Assembly (NCBI RefSeq): GCF_947172395.1
Contig: NC_069106.1
Location: 4,464,001-4,528,000, forward strand
Origin: Bicyclus anynana
Taxonomy: Eukaryota; Arthropoda; Insecta; Lepidoptera; Nymphalidae
Direction: 5' to 3'
Length of the DNA stretch: 64,000 nucleotides
This document shows, in pieces, positions 33,585 through 44,694 of this stretch (the stretch's first letter is position 1; every line of letters starts with the position of its first letter). Both the position numbers and the translations under genes were made by a program. The notes beneath the pieces were generated by a model that searched no databases, had not been told where the DNA came from, and saw only the letters and a list, made by a program, of their open reading frames with translations.

Positions 33585-33735
33585 ATAGTCTGACAAATTC
33601 GTTAATAACACTCCCATGTTATGCGGGCGACAGGGGGAAAGACTGCCAGGGTGTGTAAACGTGCGTGCCGGGAAGTGACGTGCATCAGTCGTGGGGTTTT
33701 CATTCATCGTTACACGCCCTCCGGCCCGCGCAGTG
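33585..33735 (-). repeat. Repeat F copy
   Basis: Reverse of the 9655-9780 copy: GGGAAGTGACGTGCATCAGT and GGTTTTCATTCATCG. Confidence 0.6.
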
Positions 33736-34142
33736 CAGTGAAATCGCGAAGCTATAGTGCATAGGCTCTCAACCTTACTCGTACTTTGCCCACTTTTGAG
33801 AATATTTCTTCATCCGAAACGTTCAAATCAACAGTCAAATCTCTAAGTTACTTCTCGTCTCTCTAGTATAACCTCTTTCACTATAAATTTTAACGTATAA
33901 AGTAGTTAAGTATAAAAATTCTTACATAATATGTAATTCTTTTAAATAATATCACTTGATTCATATAATTATACATTTTAAAAACAAAATTAATTAAAAG
34001 AGTGTAGTAATTAACGCTTTCATTTCCAGATACTAAATTAAAACTAACGTTTCCTTCTTTATACTAAAGAATAAAGTACCTACTAGCACAAGTTCTTAAA
34101 GTACCGGATACCTAGATTTATAGTTAAATACATTTGCTAACA

Positions 34143-34493
34143 TTTTAGCAGACTCAGAAGTGATTACAAAAATAAGAAAACTAATGTCGAACAAAGGTTA
34201 TGATTCACAACATTTGTTAGGACAACTTAATTAACAAATCAAACTATAACCAAAATAAGACCCTAGAATGGCAGAGAATGATCTTGAGTGAAGTCACGCA
34301 CATGTAAACGTTGTGTGTAGGGTTAAAGGCGCCTTTGACTGTTAACAAACACTCCCCTTTTCCACTCAAGTCACTCTCCCCGCCTATCCCAAGTAACCCA
34401 TAAAGAATTACACAACAAGAGATGTGGACGGCTCGAACGCCACGAGCACACTAAAGCCGTCCGTACCGCAAGTCGTTGCAACGCCGCGATAAC
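34143..34493. repeat. Dispersed repeat D, copy 2
   Basis: Same as 18405-18746 over about 350 bp with scattered substitutions and one 12-base difference near ATGGCAGAGAATGAT. Confidence 0.8.
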
Positions 34494-34638
34494 AAACATG
34501 CTAATATAATAAAACACATAATGAAAAAATAATAATAATATTGCCAAGAATAACGATAACAAAAATTTGATAACTCTAATAATATAAATACGACAAGAGT
34601 TCCAAGACCCGTATACGCCGATTTAACTTCATTTTATA

Positions 34639-34690
34639 TTTTTCGCACGAGAGCTTTTTAACGTCCGTTAAAAAAGCTCTCGTGCGAAAA
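34639..34690. repeat. Near-perfect inverted repeat
   Basis: About 24-bp arms (TTCGCACGAGAGC on the left, GCTCTCGTGCGAA on the right) with a one-base length difference in the T/A run and a 2-bp spacer. Confidence 0.75.
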
Positions 34691-34739
34691 TCGCGTCAAG
34701 TAATATCATAATTTAATACCGGTAAGTAAAGTCGAAATC

Positions 34740-35450
34740 TTAAAACTTATCTAGAACTAAGTTCACAAACTTATCTGATCATTGATCAATTTCCGCGTTG
34801 CATTCTCATACCTACCAAACAACCAAAAAAACATTTAATTTACCTAAATCGATCAAGTTTCGAAGAAGTTACCACAAACACCACAGAACAGACAACGCTA
34901 AAAGCTAGCGTGGCCCGCGTACACCCGGGTGTGCGGAACATCGCAAGCGTGTCCGCGCATGTACTAGCAGTCTTGTTTTGTTCTGTGACAAACGGAATAA
35001 ATAATATTCAACTGTAAAGTAAGGCTGACATATTTCATTTTTCACTAAATATTAAACAACCATTTAGGCCACGCCCCTGGGTACGCTGGTGTCAATACAA
35101 AGAATTGACACTTTATAAATCTAGTTACCTCTTATATATGTGACAAACACGATAGTTTTATTCAGTCGATTAAAAATTAAACGCGTAATTTAGATCAATT
35201 ATAACTATTTAGGTGTGACACACTCGACTACCGCGGTTAGACTGAACGGATCTTGACGTCAGTAGACTCCACAGTGTGATGGATGGGAGTATCCCCACCA
35301 GCCAGTAATCATGTTGTTAAGTAATTATTGATTTTTAATATCTGATTGTCTATTTGATGAGGTTCCTTATATGGATCGCAGACAGAGTCACCGTGGGCAT
35401 ACAAGAGACCATTTGCCAAACTAGTCTCACGGTAAAAACAAATGCGTTTT
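34740..35450. other. Intergenic, no feature recognised
   Basis: Moderately complex sequence without a gene signal. Confidence 0.35.
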
Positions 35451-35454
35451 TCTA

Positions 35455-35555
35455 ATCTAGACGAGCTATGTCGGTGACTTTGGTTGTCGTCAGCACACCT
35501 GTTGGGGGTCGACCAACACTGCGCTTTATAGTGCGGGGTCACCATTCCAACACCT
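35455..35555 (-). mobile_element. RTE-type LINE fragment
   Basis: GACGAGCTATGTCGGTGACT and GGGGGTCGACCAACACTGCG match the reverse of the 41.47 kb LINE, with an internal deletion joining two distant parts. Confidence 0.6.
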
Positions 35556-35559
35556 TAGG

Positions 35560-36325
35560 CACAGTAAAGATATTACAAGCAGTATAATAACTCGGCCGTA
35601 TTTTTGAAATAAATACCTACAGCCGCGCGGTACGTAAACATGTCATAGGGCTGCCCGCATGCAGCAATTTAATTACATTTGCTAACTTTGTGTTTCCACT
35701 TAGTTTTGTGATTGTAAATAAACTTTTTTTATATAAACAAATAAAATACTTTGTAAATTGTAGTAAAATGGGAAGTGATAAATAAAAATGCGTGTTTTTT
35801 GATTGGTTGATTTAATTAAGGCTGATACTACGTCAATGATCTTGAAGGATTGGTCGTATTCTTAAACATATTTATTTCGGTGATGCCATCTAGGTATTAC
35901 CTCCACACTACGTGAACAAATAAAAAAAAAGATAAATACCTTCATGAAATTGTAGTGATTTAAAATAGATAATGAAACAATGAACAAACGCACTAATTGT
36001 CCCTACGATACGATAGTTCCCCTAGATTTCTCTAGGATGCCATTATCAGATCCTGACATGAAAAAAATGGGACTAACCTGAAAGAATATTCATCCAAACA
36101 AAAAAGAAACGGTTTACAAATGACGGAAATATCGCTGTAAATACGATACGATTCTTTTTGGAAGTCGGTTAAAATTCTTGTCACCAATGCCAAGCTGAGC
36201 AAAAGTTTTATGAGCTTGCACATTAAAGTGCATAAAATCCGCCATTTTGATTTTTTAAGAACTAAGTTACCCAGTGACACTCGGCCTATCTAGACGAGTC
36301 TAATGACATATCATTTATCAGTATG
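35560..36325. other. Intergenic, no clear feature
   Basis: Unique-looking; the part near 36060-36180 ends with TTTTTGGAAGTCGGTT, which may be a remnant of repeat I. Confidence 0.3.
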
Positions 36326-36329
36326 TGTG

Positions 36330-36445
36330 CTTGGCAAATTTGTTCGTAACACTCCCGAAGGTCGGCGCGGTCCGGGAGGGGGGTAACGATGCCCAGCGCG
36401 TACGACTTCACACCCGCGCAGTCCTTTCCTCCCGTCGCCCGCATA
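36330..36445 (-). repeat. Diverged repeat F
   Basis: CACTCCCGAAGGTCGGC, CACACCCGCGCAGTCCTTTC and CCGTCGCCCGCATAC follow the order of repeat F but differ at many bases. Confidence 0.4.
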
Positions 36446-36559
36446 CAACAACAAGTCATAACATTCAAACACATACTCCTCCTTTGGGCTTCGCCGCAGT
36501 CGGGTAACAAAACACAAATGATCCGAGCACAGTCACACAATACATTGTACAAGCAGTCG

Positions 36560-37050
36560 AGGTTTTAATACAAGCTTATCGTACCTACTGTATCGTGATT
36601 CATGAACCGCGTATAGCTACCTATTTCAATCGTGTCAATCACTTTCCTTTACTCTATTCACTTTATTTACTAATCCAGATACCTACCTTTATTCTGGAGA
36701 TAAAAGGAAATACCTTATCCATTAAAAAATACAAGATTATGTACCTACCTACTAATAAGTAAATTTATTTTAAAGTTAACCTTTCAGAGTTTCCAGGTAA
36801 CTTAAAAAAAGTTATCTCTGGATGGGATAATTTTGAATTCATGCATCCAAAAACGGCACAGTATTTCCTACTGGTCATAATTAAAAAAATCTAATACTAT
36901 TAATACACTTTACTCTGTTAATACACCGTGCGTTCGTTCGTCACCGCGGCACAGTCGCAACTGTCTTCACCCTACGATCACCCCATGTTCAAGGAGCGTA
37001 GGTATAGCTCGCGTTTCGACCTCTAGTATGAAGTCCAACTACTGGTTGTA
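36560..37050. other. Intergenic, no feature recognised
   Basis: AT-rich, no gene or repeat signal. Confidence 0.35.
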
Positions 37051-37054
37051 ATAT

Positions 37055-37358
37055 CTTTTCTGTGCCTTAGGACCCCAACGTCCATTGGTTCTTCAAACTA
37101 TGAGCCCTGCCCATTGCTACTTCAGCTTCGCGACTCGTTAAGCTATGTCGGTGACTTTGGTTCTTCTACGGATCTTCTCATTTCTGATTCGATCACGCAG
37201 AAACACTCCGAGCATAGCTCGTTCCATCGCCCGCTGTGTGATTCTGAGTCGTCTAATGTGGCTCTTAATTAGCGAACAAGTCTCGGAACCATAGGTCATC
37301 ACTGGCAACACGCACTGTTCGAAGACTTCTGTCTTCAGGCACTGAGGAACTTCGAATA
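37055..37358 (-). mobile_element. RTE-type LINE 3' fragment
   Basis: Reverse of 42230-42500: GTCTCGGAACCATAGGTCAT, CGATCACGCAGAAACAC and TTCGCGACTCGTTAAGC. Several substitutions and small deletions. It lacks the 3' tail. Confidence 0.75.
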
Positions 37359-37495
37359 AAAAGGTAGTATTCGTTATGTTTTAAATTTATTGTAGTTTGA
37401 ATTTTTTTCAAGTTACTGTAGTTTGAATTTTCTGCATAGTGTTTGAATTTGAACTTATCGTGAATTTAATTGAACATTTTATAATAACGAAAACA

Positions 37496-37695
37496 TCTAT
37501 ACTAATATTATAAAGCTGAAGAGTTTGTTTGTTTGTTTGATTGAACGCGTTAATCTCAGGAACTACTGGTCTGATTTAAAAAAATCTTTCAGTGTTAAAT
37601 TGCCCATTTACCGAGGAAGGTTATAGGCTATATATTATCTCCGTATTCCTACGGGAACGGGAACCACGCGGATGAAACCGCGCGGCGTCAGTTAG
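37496..37695 (+). mobile_element. Helitron-like element (lep1 type), complete
   Basis: Starts TCTATACTAATATTATAAAG, then the GTTTGTTTGTTTGATTG run, and ends with hairpin ACCACGCGGATGAAACCGCG before TTAG (a CTAG variant). Flanked by A and T. Confidence 0.8.
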
Positions 37696-37924
37696 TTTTA
37701 TAATGAAATTCGGTGTACGCTAAAAGAATATACAATTAATTCGCTTTCATTTCCATCCACTCTGTATCGAAGTCGGCACGCGTAGGAAAGCGGAACGGAT
37801 TTAAGACGCTTCGGATTCCGGTACAATTGATTCATATTATAACACCAACCGGGAGTTGGATCTCTTTGTATTTGAGCTTATCCTGGGAAGTAAAAATAAA
37901 TGTTATTTTTTGATTTTATTGAGA

Positions 37925-38012
37925 ACTAGCTGACGCGCGGTTTCACCCACGTGGTTCTCGTTCCCGTAGGAGTACGGGGATAATATATAGCTTATAGCCT
38001 TCTTAGATAAAT
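37925..38012 (-). mobile_element. Helitron-like 3' fragment
   Basis: Starts ACTAGCTGACGCGCGGTTTC and stops within the body, just where the composite repeat at 38013 begins. Confidence 0.65.
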
Positions 38013-38421
38013 TCCCAAAGTGATCTAGGTGAACCCCTCAAGGGTCCACGGGAGACTTGACAGGGCCTATGTTGGCGTGACAAATAAATAGGGGGTTCAC
38101 AATTCGTAAGTGGGGTACACTAACATGTATCTAGTTTCACCGTGTTTTCATACCGAAGTGTATTTTTTTGAATAAAATATGAGTGAATAGATGGGAATTT
38201 TTGTGCTGTGAGTAGATATAAGTAGTAAAGGCTCATCATCATCATCATATCAGCCGATGGACGTCCACTGCAGGACATAGGCCTTTTGTAGGGACTTCCA
38301 AACATCACGATCCTGAGCCACCTGCATCCAGCGAATCCCTGCGACTCGCTAGATGTCGTCAGCCCACCGGATGGGGTGTCGACCAAAACTGTGCTTTCTA
38401 GCGCGGGATCGCCATTTCAAC
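38013..38421. repeat. Composite repeat, copy 1, ending in an RTE-type LINE tail
   Basis: TTCCCAAAGTGATCTAGGTG, GGTCCACGGGAGACTTGACA and the TTTTCATACCGAA...GTGAATAGAT block occur in the same order at 39383-39965. Both end in a reverse RTE tail (CAGCCGATGGACGTCCACTG here). Confidence 0.75.
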
Positions 38422-38648
38422 ACAAAAAAAAAATAGTAGGTAAGGCAGAAGTTCGAAATTGCCTATAACGGGCGAGCCAATGTTGTTTGATGACGTCACT
38501 GTGTTAAACGCGAACTGATCACCGCGCGCTCACTTTAAAATTCTATATCTCGAGAATTAATTAACGTATCGAAATAATTCTTTCACGAGTATTTTTTGTT
38601 TTCAACGGAAAATACAGAAAGCTAACAATTAAAAATAGTTAACATTAT

Positions 38649-38960
38649 TCATTGTTGTTCTGAGTTCCGATAGTCAATGGTCTTATAGCGAAAAGCTTCG
38701 ACCAAAACCATATGAAGCTGTCGCTTAACTGCTTGATCAACGATCCAATACAGAAGGCGAAAGATTAAAGAAAGATCTTGAGACGTATTGTGAGGAGGTT
38801 CCTCATTTTGGTGCCCTGACCACCGTTTGTGTGGGCACTGAAATGTCCTGCAGCGGTTGAATTTTTTTAAATAATTTTTAATAGTATTTTGTATTTTGTT
38901 AGCATTGATAAAATTTTTAATAAATAAAAGACAAATAAATAATTGTGATAAACATAACAT
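38649..38960 (-). CDS. Possible small secreted protein (103 codons), unrecognised
   Basis: A single open frame starting MLCLSQLFICLLFI, which looks like a signal peptide, followed by a basic segment with two Cys and ending DYRNSEQQ. No intron, no known domain, and it lies among repeats, so chance or a repeat remnant is at least as likely. Confidence 0.2.
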   Translation of the reverse strand: MLCLSQLFICLLFIKNFINANKIQNTIKNYLKKFNRCRTFQCPHKRWSGHQNEEPPHNTSQDLSLIFRLLYWIVDQAVKRQLHMVLVEAFRYKTIDYRNSEQQ

Positions 38961-38967
38961 AAAACAA

Positions 38968-39125
38968 TTTTTTTTTATTCTTTACAAGTTCGCCCTTGAC
39001 TCTAAGATGGAAGCGGGCTAACTTGTTAGGAGGAGGATGAAAATCCACACTCCTTTCGGTTTCTACACGGCATCGTACTGGAACGCTAAATCGCTTGGCG
39101 GTACGTCTTTGCCGGTAAATTCTAC
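38968..39125 (-). repeat. SINE-B copy
   Basis: T-rich start, ATGGAAGCGGGCTAACTTGT, GATGAAAATCCACACTCCTT and GGCATCGTACTGGAACGCTA. Confidence 0.75.
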
Positions 39126-39382
39126 ATTTTGTGTGAAGACAACCTCTCCAGTTGCCTCCAAGAATATTTCAATTACAGATGATTTCTTCAGATGTAATTA
39201 TTGTCTATTAATAAGGTTGGTAGCGACACGGGTTTACGGTAATTTTTCCATATAAACGTATTTTTTACTGTTATTATGTGAACTTATTGTCTTCTGTTCT
39301 GATACAACTAGTTGTTACCGTTGTAATACGTTTGTGGGTCATTTTGTTATTAAAATTAGGTTAACGATGATGACGTAGATCA

Positions 39383-39965
39383 TTGATTCCCAAAGTGATC
39401 TAGGTGAATCCCCAAGGGTCCACGGGAGACTTGACAGGGTCTATGTTGGCGTGACATAAATAGGGGGCAGTCATAGTACCCTAGCGGAAATAAAAGAAAA
39501 TATTTTTTTTAACTATTTTTAATAATACAAATCTACGAATTTACTTTAATTCTTTCGAAATAATATTCAATATCTCCCAAGAAATGCTTTAAGGGCGCCA
39601 TATTGGCATAACTCAAAAACTTGGGTTTTAATTTTATTTATTTCTTTTTGTCTAGTTACATTTATTCAATTGAATAAATTTTAATAAGATCCTTGTATTT
39701 TTAAAATTTTAATGATACGGGGTACAAGAGTGGAGCTGAAATGGACCATCTCCTTTATATGTATAGTTTTATAGTGTTTTCATACCGAATAGTGTGTTTT
39801 CTGAATAAAATATGTGTGAATAGATTGGATTCTTGTGCTATATACATCAAAAAGTAAAGTTGGCTCATCATCATATCAGTCGATGGAAGTACACTGCAGG
39901 ACATGGCCTTTTGTAAGGATTTCCAAACCTGAGCCGCCTGCATCCAGCAAATCCCTGCGACTTTA
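39383..39965. repeat. Composite repeat, copy 2
   Basis: Same block order as 38013-38421 but with about 290 extra bases between the GTGATCTAGG block and the TTTTCATACCGAA block. Ends in a short reverse RTE tail (CATATCAGTCGATGGAAGTA). Confidence 0.7.
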
Positions 39966-40074
39966 GAAGATTTTAGATATCAGTGGTAACGTAGGGGCGC
40001 GGCGGTTTACGCGTCTTGACTCTATGAGTATGATGACATGCACATAGCTACACCCGCAGTTAATGATACTTTAT

Positions 40075-40350
40075 ACTAGAGATAGGGTACCTACTAGCGC
40101 ATCAAAACTGAGGAGGACAAAATGTGCATAGATGTCTTAATTTCATTCAGTCGCTTATGAAACAACGAAAGTTATTTAAACACATATTATCTTAATATTG
40201 TCTACAACGTCAAGTTGTATGCTTAGAAAGTGTAAAAACTATATATACATAAATATATAAAGTAAGTAAACACAAGTGATCCGTATTAAGCGACTCAGTG
40301 GAGTCGCTAAATTTGGATCACTCTTTGCGGTGATTTTGTAGACACGTAAT
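40075..40350 (+). repeat. Repeat E, long copy
   Basis: TTTATACTAGAGATAGGG, AACAACGAAAGTTATTTA, GTCGCTAAATTTGGATCACT and CGGTGATTTTGTAGACAC, as in 50637-50902. Confidence 0.75.
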
Positions 40351-40399
40351 ATATCTATGGTATACAATAATCAGTGCCCGCGGCTGATTTCTGAGACGT

Positions 40400-41309
40400 C
40401 TTAAAGATTGCTTCCGCCTTACCATTACCTACATCCAATACCAAACAGACTTCCAAAAGCGTACAAAAACACATCTCTATTTAGCTTTCCAGTATGTCAC
40501 ATTCTGACCAAACAATGCGGTAGTAAATACATATTTTTCATTATCTCATTGTTACTGATGACAATGCAAATCGTAATTATGTTAACATTGACACTATCGC
40601 CCATCAATTAACTATGTTGAGAAATGTATTATATTGTTTTCACAGAACAAAGATAGCGCATTGATGAATATTTAATGTTTTTTATTAAGAAGACATGTTA
40701 CTGTAACAATGCTCGTTGACATCATTATAATAGATGATTCTTTTATAAAACATTTTCTTCCGCTTTTCCTAATCCACGTTTCCTCATAAAAAAATGGAAA
40801 ACTACAATAATATATAATTATTTTCACTTCGCACGCTAGTGATTTGCAAGGGAACGAATAGAAATTGCTAGTGTCCTATCAAATTTAAGTTGCCTTATAT
40901 GATAATTTATATTAGGTTATTTAACACTATTGTTTGCTTTTTTTATTGTCTATGAACAAGGTACTTTTAATGCACACTATTAGCTACTCTCGAAGTAAAT
41001 TATTATTATTCCATTATCCAACCTCTATTTTTCTTCGACTCTAGGCAAATATGGAACTTTGTCCTTTTTTTTTGTGACTATTTTATTTGTTATTAGGTTA
41101 TCTTTGGTTGGCTTTCACGAGTATGGTTTATACGTTAATGTGTTTGTTTTTCCACTTTCTTAAAAAATAAGGTTATTTTGAATTAGAGGATACGCTTAGG
41201 GCAATCCAAAACAATAACACTCTAGAAATACTTAACCAGTACGATGTTTTTTTTACAGATTTACACATTGTCACAGTATTGTCACATTTAGTCCGAACAT
41301 GCATGTGTT
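40400..41309. other. Intergenic, no feature recognised
   Basis: AT-rich, with no open frame of note and no clear repeat. Confidence 0.35.
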
Positions 41310-41469
41310 TTTAAACGACTTCAAAAAAAGGAGGAGATTCTAAATACGACGCTTATGTTTGTTACCTCATAACTTCGTTATTTATTAACCAATTTTGAAA
41401 GTTCTTTTTTGTTTGAAAGAGTATTTCAGATTTTTCCCATTTCATTTTCATGCAAATCGGTTTAGTAAT

Positions 41470-42686
41470 GTTTTTGTAGTCCATAATAAGTTTTGCTCAG
41501 TACTGACCACGCTGGGCATGCGGGTTGGTCAGCGCAGTGCTAGATTACTCGCGCCGGTGTCGCTGCTGCCCGACACCGGCCTGAGGCATTTCGTAATCTA
41601 GCCTGTGGGAATGGATATACCGCCATTCGTCGGTCGTTAGAGCCTCGTCGGTCCATCTGCAGGATGCACCACGAGCACGAGTGAGGTTGACAGTTGGGGA
41701 GACTGACTGGTACTAGCCTCCCCCTTACAGCCCAATACACTTACACCCCAGACTACGAGGCCAATCCAGTTACAGCGAGGAGTGCGTCAGGGAGATGTGA
41801 TCTCTCCGAAGCTATTTACCGCCGCATTGGAAGACGTCTTTAGGCTTCTGGACTGGGGCGGACTTGGCATCAACATCAATGGCGAGTACATCACTCAACT
41901 GCGGTTCGCGGATGATGTAGTCATCATGGCACAGACTCTGGATGACCTTAGTACCATGCTCAATGACCTCAGCAGCGTTTCTCAACAGGTGGGCCTGAAA
42001 ATGAACATGGGCAAAACAAAAATAATGTGTAATGCTCATGTAACGCTCCACCCAGTTATAGTTGAGAACGCTGCACTCGAAATTGTAGACGAATACATAT
42101 ACCTAGGACATATGATCCAGTTAGGTAGGTCCAATTTCGAGAAAGAGGTGAACCGTCGAATCCAACTCGGCTGGGCTGCATTCGGGAAACTTCGCGACAT
42201 CTTTTCGTCCGAAATTCCTCAGTGCCTGAAGACAAAAGTCTTCGAACAGTGCGTGTTGCCAGTGATGACCTATGGTTCCGAGACTTGATCGCTAACTATG
42301 GGCCTCATAAGAAGGCTCAGAGTCACACAGCGGGCGATGGAACGAGCTATGCTAGGAGTATCTCTGCGTGATCGAATCAGAAATGAGGAGATCCGCAGAA
42401 GAACCAAAGTCACAGACATAGCTCAACGAGTTGCGAAGCTGAAGTGGCAATGGGCGGGGCACATACTTCGAAGAGCCGATGGACGTTGGGGTCCCAAAGT
42501 GCTGGAATGGCGACCCCGCACTAGTAAGCGCAGTGTTGGCCGACCCCCCACCAGGTGGACTGACGACATCAAGCGAGTCGCAGGAATTCGCTGGATGCAG
42601 ATGGCTCAGTATCGTGATGATTGGAAGTCCCTACAAAAGGCCTATGTCCTGCAGTGGACGTCCATCGGCTGATATGATGATGATGA
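41470..42686 (+). mobile_element. 5'-truncated RTE-type LINE with target-site duplication
   Basis: Encodes the C-terminal part of a reverse transcriptase and ends TCGGCTGATATGATGATGATGA, the short-repeat tail typical of RTE-clade elements. CGGTTTAGTAAT at 41458-41469 and 42687-42698 is a 12-bp target-site duplication. The first 230 bp (41470-41700) do not continue the coding frame in an obvious way; they hold CGCCGGTGTCGCTGCTGCCC and its near complement, a GC-rich hairpin. Confidence 0.85.
41740..42672 (+). pseudogene. LINE reverse transcriptase, partial, one nonsense codon
   Basis: Frame opens around IQLQRGVRQGDVISPKLF (RT motif region) and continues to FADDVVIMA, the catalytic YADD-type box (FADD here). 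It runs through GLKMNMGKTKIM and the thumb region to TYGSET at 42286. There a TGA replaces the Trp codon expected before SLTMGLIRRL, and the frame continues to 42672 (LQWTSIG). The endonuclease domain and N-terminal RT are missing. It cannot make a full ORF2 protein. Confidence 0.85.
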
Positions 42687-42754
42687 CGGTTTAGTAATTT
42701 TGTGCTAAAATTAAAATAACCGAAATACGTCTTTGAAGTCGGTTAAATTTTTAT

Positions 42755-43285
42755 GTTAAAAAACATTTAATTTTTTTTTATTGGAGCAGAGCAGATTATT
42801 GGACTATTAGGTGGGCCTAAACTCCAAATATTAAGAAGAGGTCTTACAACATGGCTGGTAATTTTGGGTATCACGTACACGAGCACCATATTCGTTTTAG
42901 TTCAAAGTTTTCTAATTTGGAATTCAGTTAGAGATACCATCACGGAAAACATAAAAAAACACGCTTTCTCAATAAAATAACCAATTCGTATTCAACTTGA
43001 AACATGAGAAAACATTAATGTAGGCGCGGTTCGTGCATGCATATGATAAAATATCATATCGGTCAATCGCACATTGTTTTAAGTGCCGCAGCTATGATCA
43101 TTGTATGCCTAGTTTAACGACTAAACAGGGACTAAACAGGGCATTAACCTTACATGGATACAGCCAAAAACAAACAGCCCCTTGTCCCCGGTGTCCCCGT
43201 TATTCCTGGTTCTGGCAGCGGTTGTGGTAACAGCGGGGCAAATGGTCTCAAGAATTTCCGGGGTAGATTCAACTGCCAACCTCGA
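42755..43285. other. Intergenic, no clear feature
   Basis: No gene signal; the stretch 43180-43290 is GC-richer but its open frames are short and unrecognised. Confidence 0.3.
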
Positions 43286-43289
43286 CGAC

Positions 43290-43500
43290 GGATCCGAGAC
43301 TCGGTCGCTAACTATGAGCCTTATTAGAAGACTTAAAGTCACTCAGGAGGTGATGGAGTGAGCTATGCTTGGAATTTCTCTACGTGATCGAATCAGATTT
43401 TAGGAGATCCGCAGACGAACCAAATTCACTGACAAAGCTTAGGAAATCCCGAAGCTGAAGTGGCGGGTAGGCCACATAGTTTGAAGAGCCGATGGAGTGT
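43290..43500 (+). mobile_element. RTE-type LINE fragment, decayed
   Basis: GAGACTCGGTCGCTAACTAT and CTACGTGATCGAATCAGAT align with 42280-42480 but with indels and stops. Confidence 0.7.
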
Positions 43501-43975
43501 ACCCAGCGCCAATTAATAATACTTAAAATATATACCTAAAAATCATTATAATCACTGCGACCATATCATTGTTTTAAATGAGGAATAATGCGCGAATTCA
43601 ACTAATATTCTATCACTATAGTACACATCGGATAAGGTTTTTTACGTACCTATTGCGGTACTCAAAGCAGTGTGCAATAACCTCTGACATCCAAAAAAGT
43701 TCTAACATTCGCCTCCACTAGGGATGTGACATTAGCAATTAGGTCGAGAGTATGCGCTTATCGATGTTTTTTTGTCAAAATCTACGGTCACCGGCCAGTG
43801 ATGTGGCGTAGTGTTTACTGACTTTCACTGAGAAAGCGAGAGACCGGGCAGATTAACTCTCCTTCGCTTCTAACCTATACTCGTTAATTTTCCTAATTCA
43901 ATCTAAAGTCTAGACGGTTTTAGTAATATTTTTCTTTTATCTGTAAAATACTTACTTCTAATATGCAGGTAAATC

Positions 43976-44215
43976 ACACTAATATTATAAAGGCGAAAGG
44001 GAGGAAGTGTGTGTGTGTAAGATTTTTTTTATTCCATACAAGTTAGCCCTTGACAACAATCTCACCTGATGAAAAGTGAAGATGCAATCTAAAATGGAAG
44101 CGGGCTAACTTGTTAGGATGAGGATGAAAATCCACACACCTTTTGGTTTCTACACGACATCGTACCGGAACGCGAAATCTCTTGGCGGTACGTCTTTGTC
44201 GTCAATAGTCGGTTG
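43976..44215 (-). repeat. SINE-B inserted in a Helitron-like start
   Basis: CACTAATATTATAAAGGCGA (Helitron 5' start, plus) runs into a T-rich SINE-B end: AAGTTAGCCCTTGACAAC, ATGGAAGCGGGCTAACTTGT, GATGAAAATCCACACACC. Confidence 0.7.
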
Positions 44216-44325
44216 AAGTTACTCGTACTCGAACTTATTAGTTGCGTACATATTATGCAGAAAGAGTTTAGAAACTATGCAGTTCATAATTATACTGCTT
44301 GAAATCATTGAATGACTATATCTTA

Positions 44326-44690
44326 CTAGCGGACGCCCGCGACTTCGTCCGCATGAAACTCAATGTAAACTTTCAGCTACCCCTACCCTACCCTACCCCT
44401 ATCCTACCCTAATCCATTCCCTACCCTACCATACCCTACCCTACCCTAATCCTAATCTAGGGAAATAGAGACTTCTATGCTAATATTATAAAGAGATAAA
44501 CAAAGTTTGTGTGGTTGTAGGAGGTAATCTCTGGATCTACTGGACCGATTATAGCCTATAGCACTCCTCGATAACGTAGCATTCTACTGGTGAAAGAATT
44601 TTTGAAATCGGATCAGTAGTTCCGAAGATTACCCCATTTAAAGAATGTTACAAACTTACAAACTTTACCTCTTTATAATAGTGGTATAGA
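44326..44690 (-). mobile_element. Helitron-like elements, nested
   Basis: Starts CTAGCGGACGCCCGCGACTT (3' end in reverse) and ends GTGGTATAGA (5' TC in reverse). In the middle, CTATGCTAATATTATAAAG marks a second 5' start in the opposite orientation, so two copies are nested or rearranged. Confidence 0.7.
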
Positions 44691-44694
44691 TTTA

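Larger units (their letters stand above)
41310..42750 (+). repeat. Repeat I interrupted by a LINE
   Basis: Left part 41310-41469 starts CGACTTCAAAAAAAGGAGGA; right part 42687-42750 ends AAATACGTCTTTGAAGTCGG. The two halves meet at the duplicated CGGTTTAGTAAT that flanks the LINE. Confidence 0.8.

Noticed and set aside
44370..44460. Telomeric repeats
   Set aside because: The CCCTACCCTACC-type tract is part of Helitron-like elements and is not the insect TTAGG repeat.
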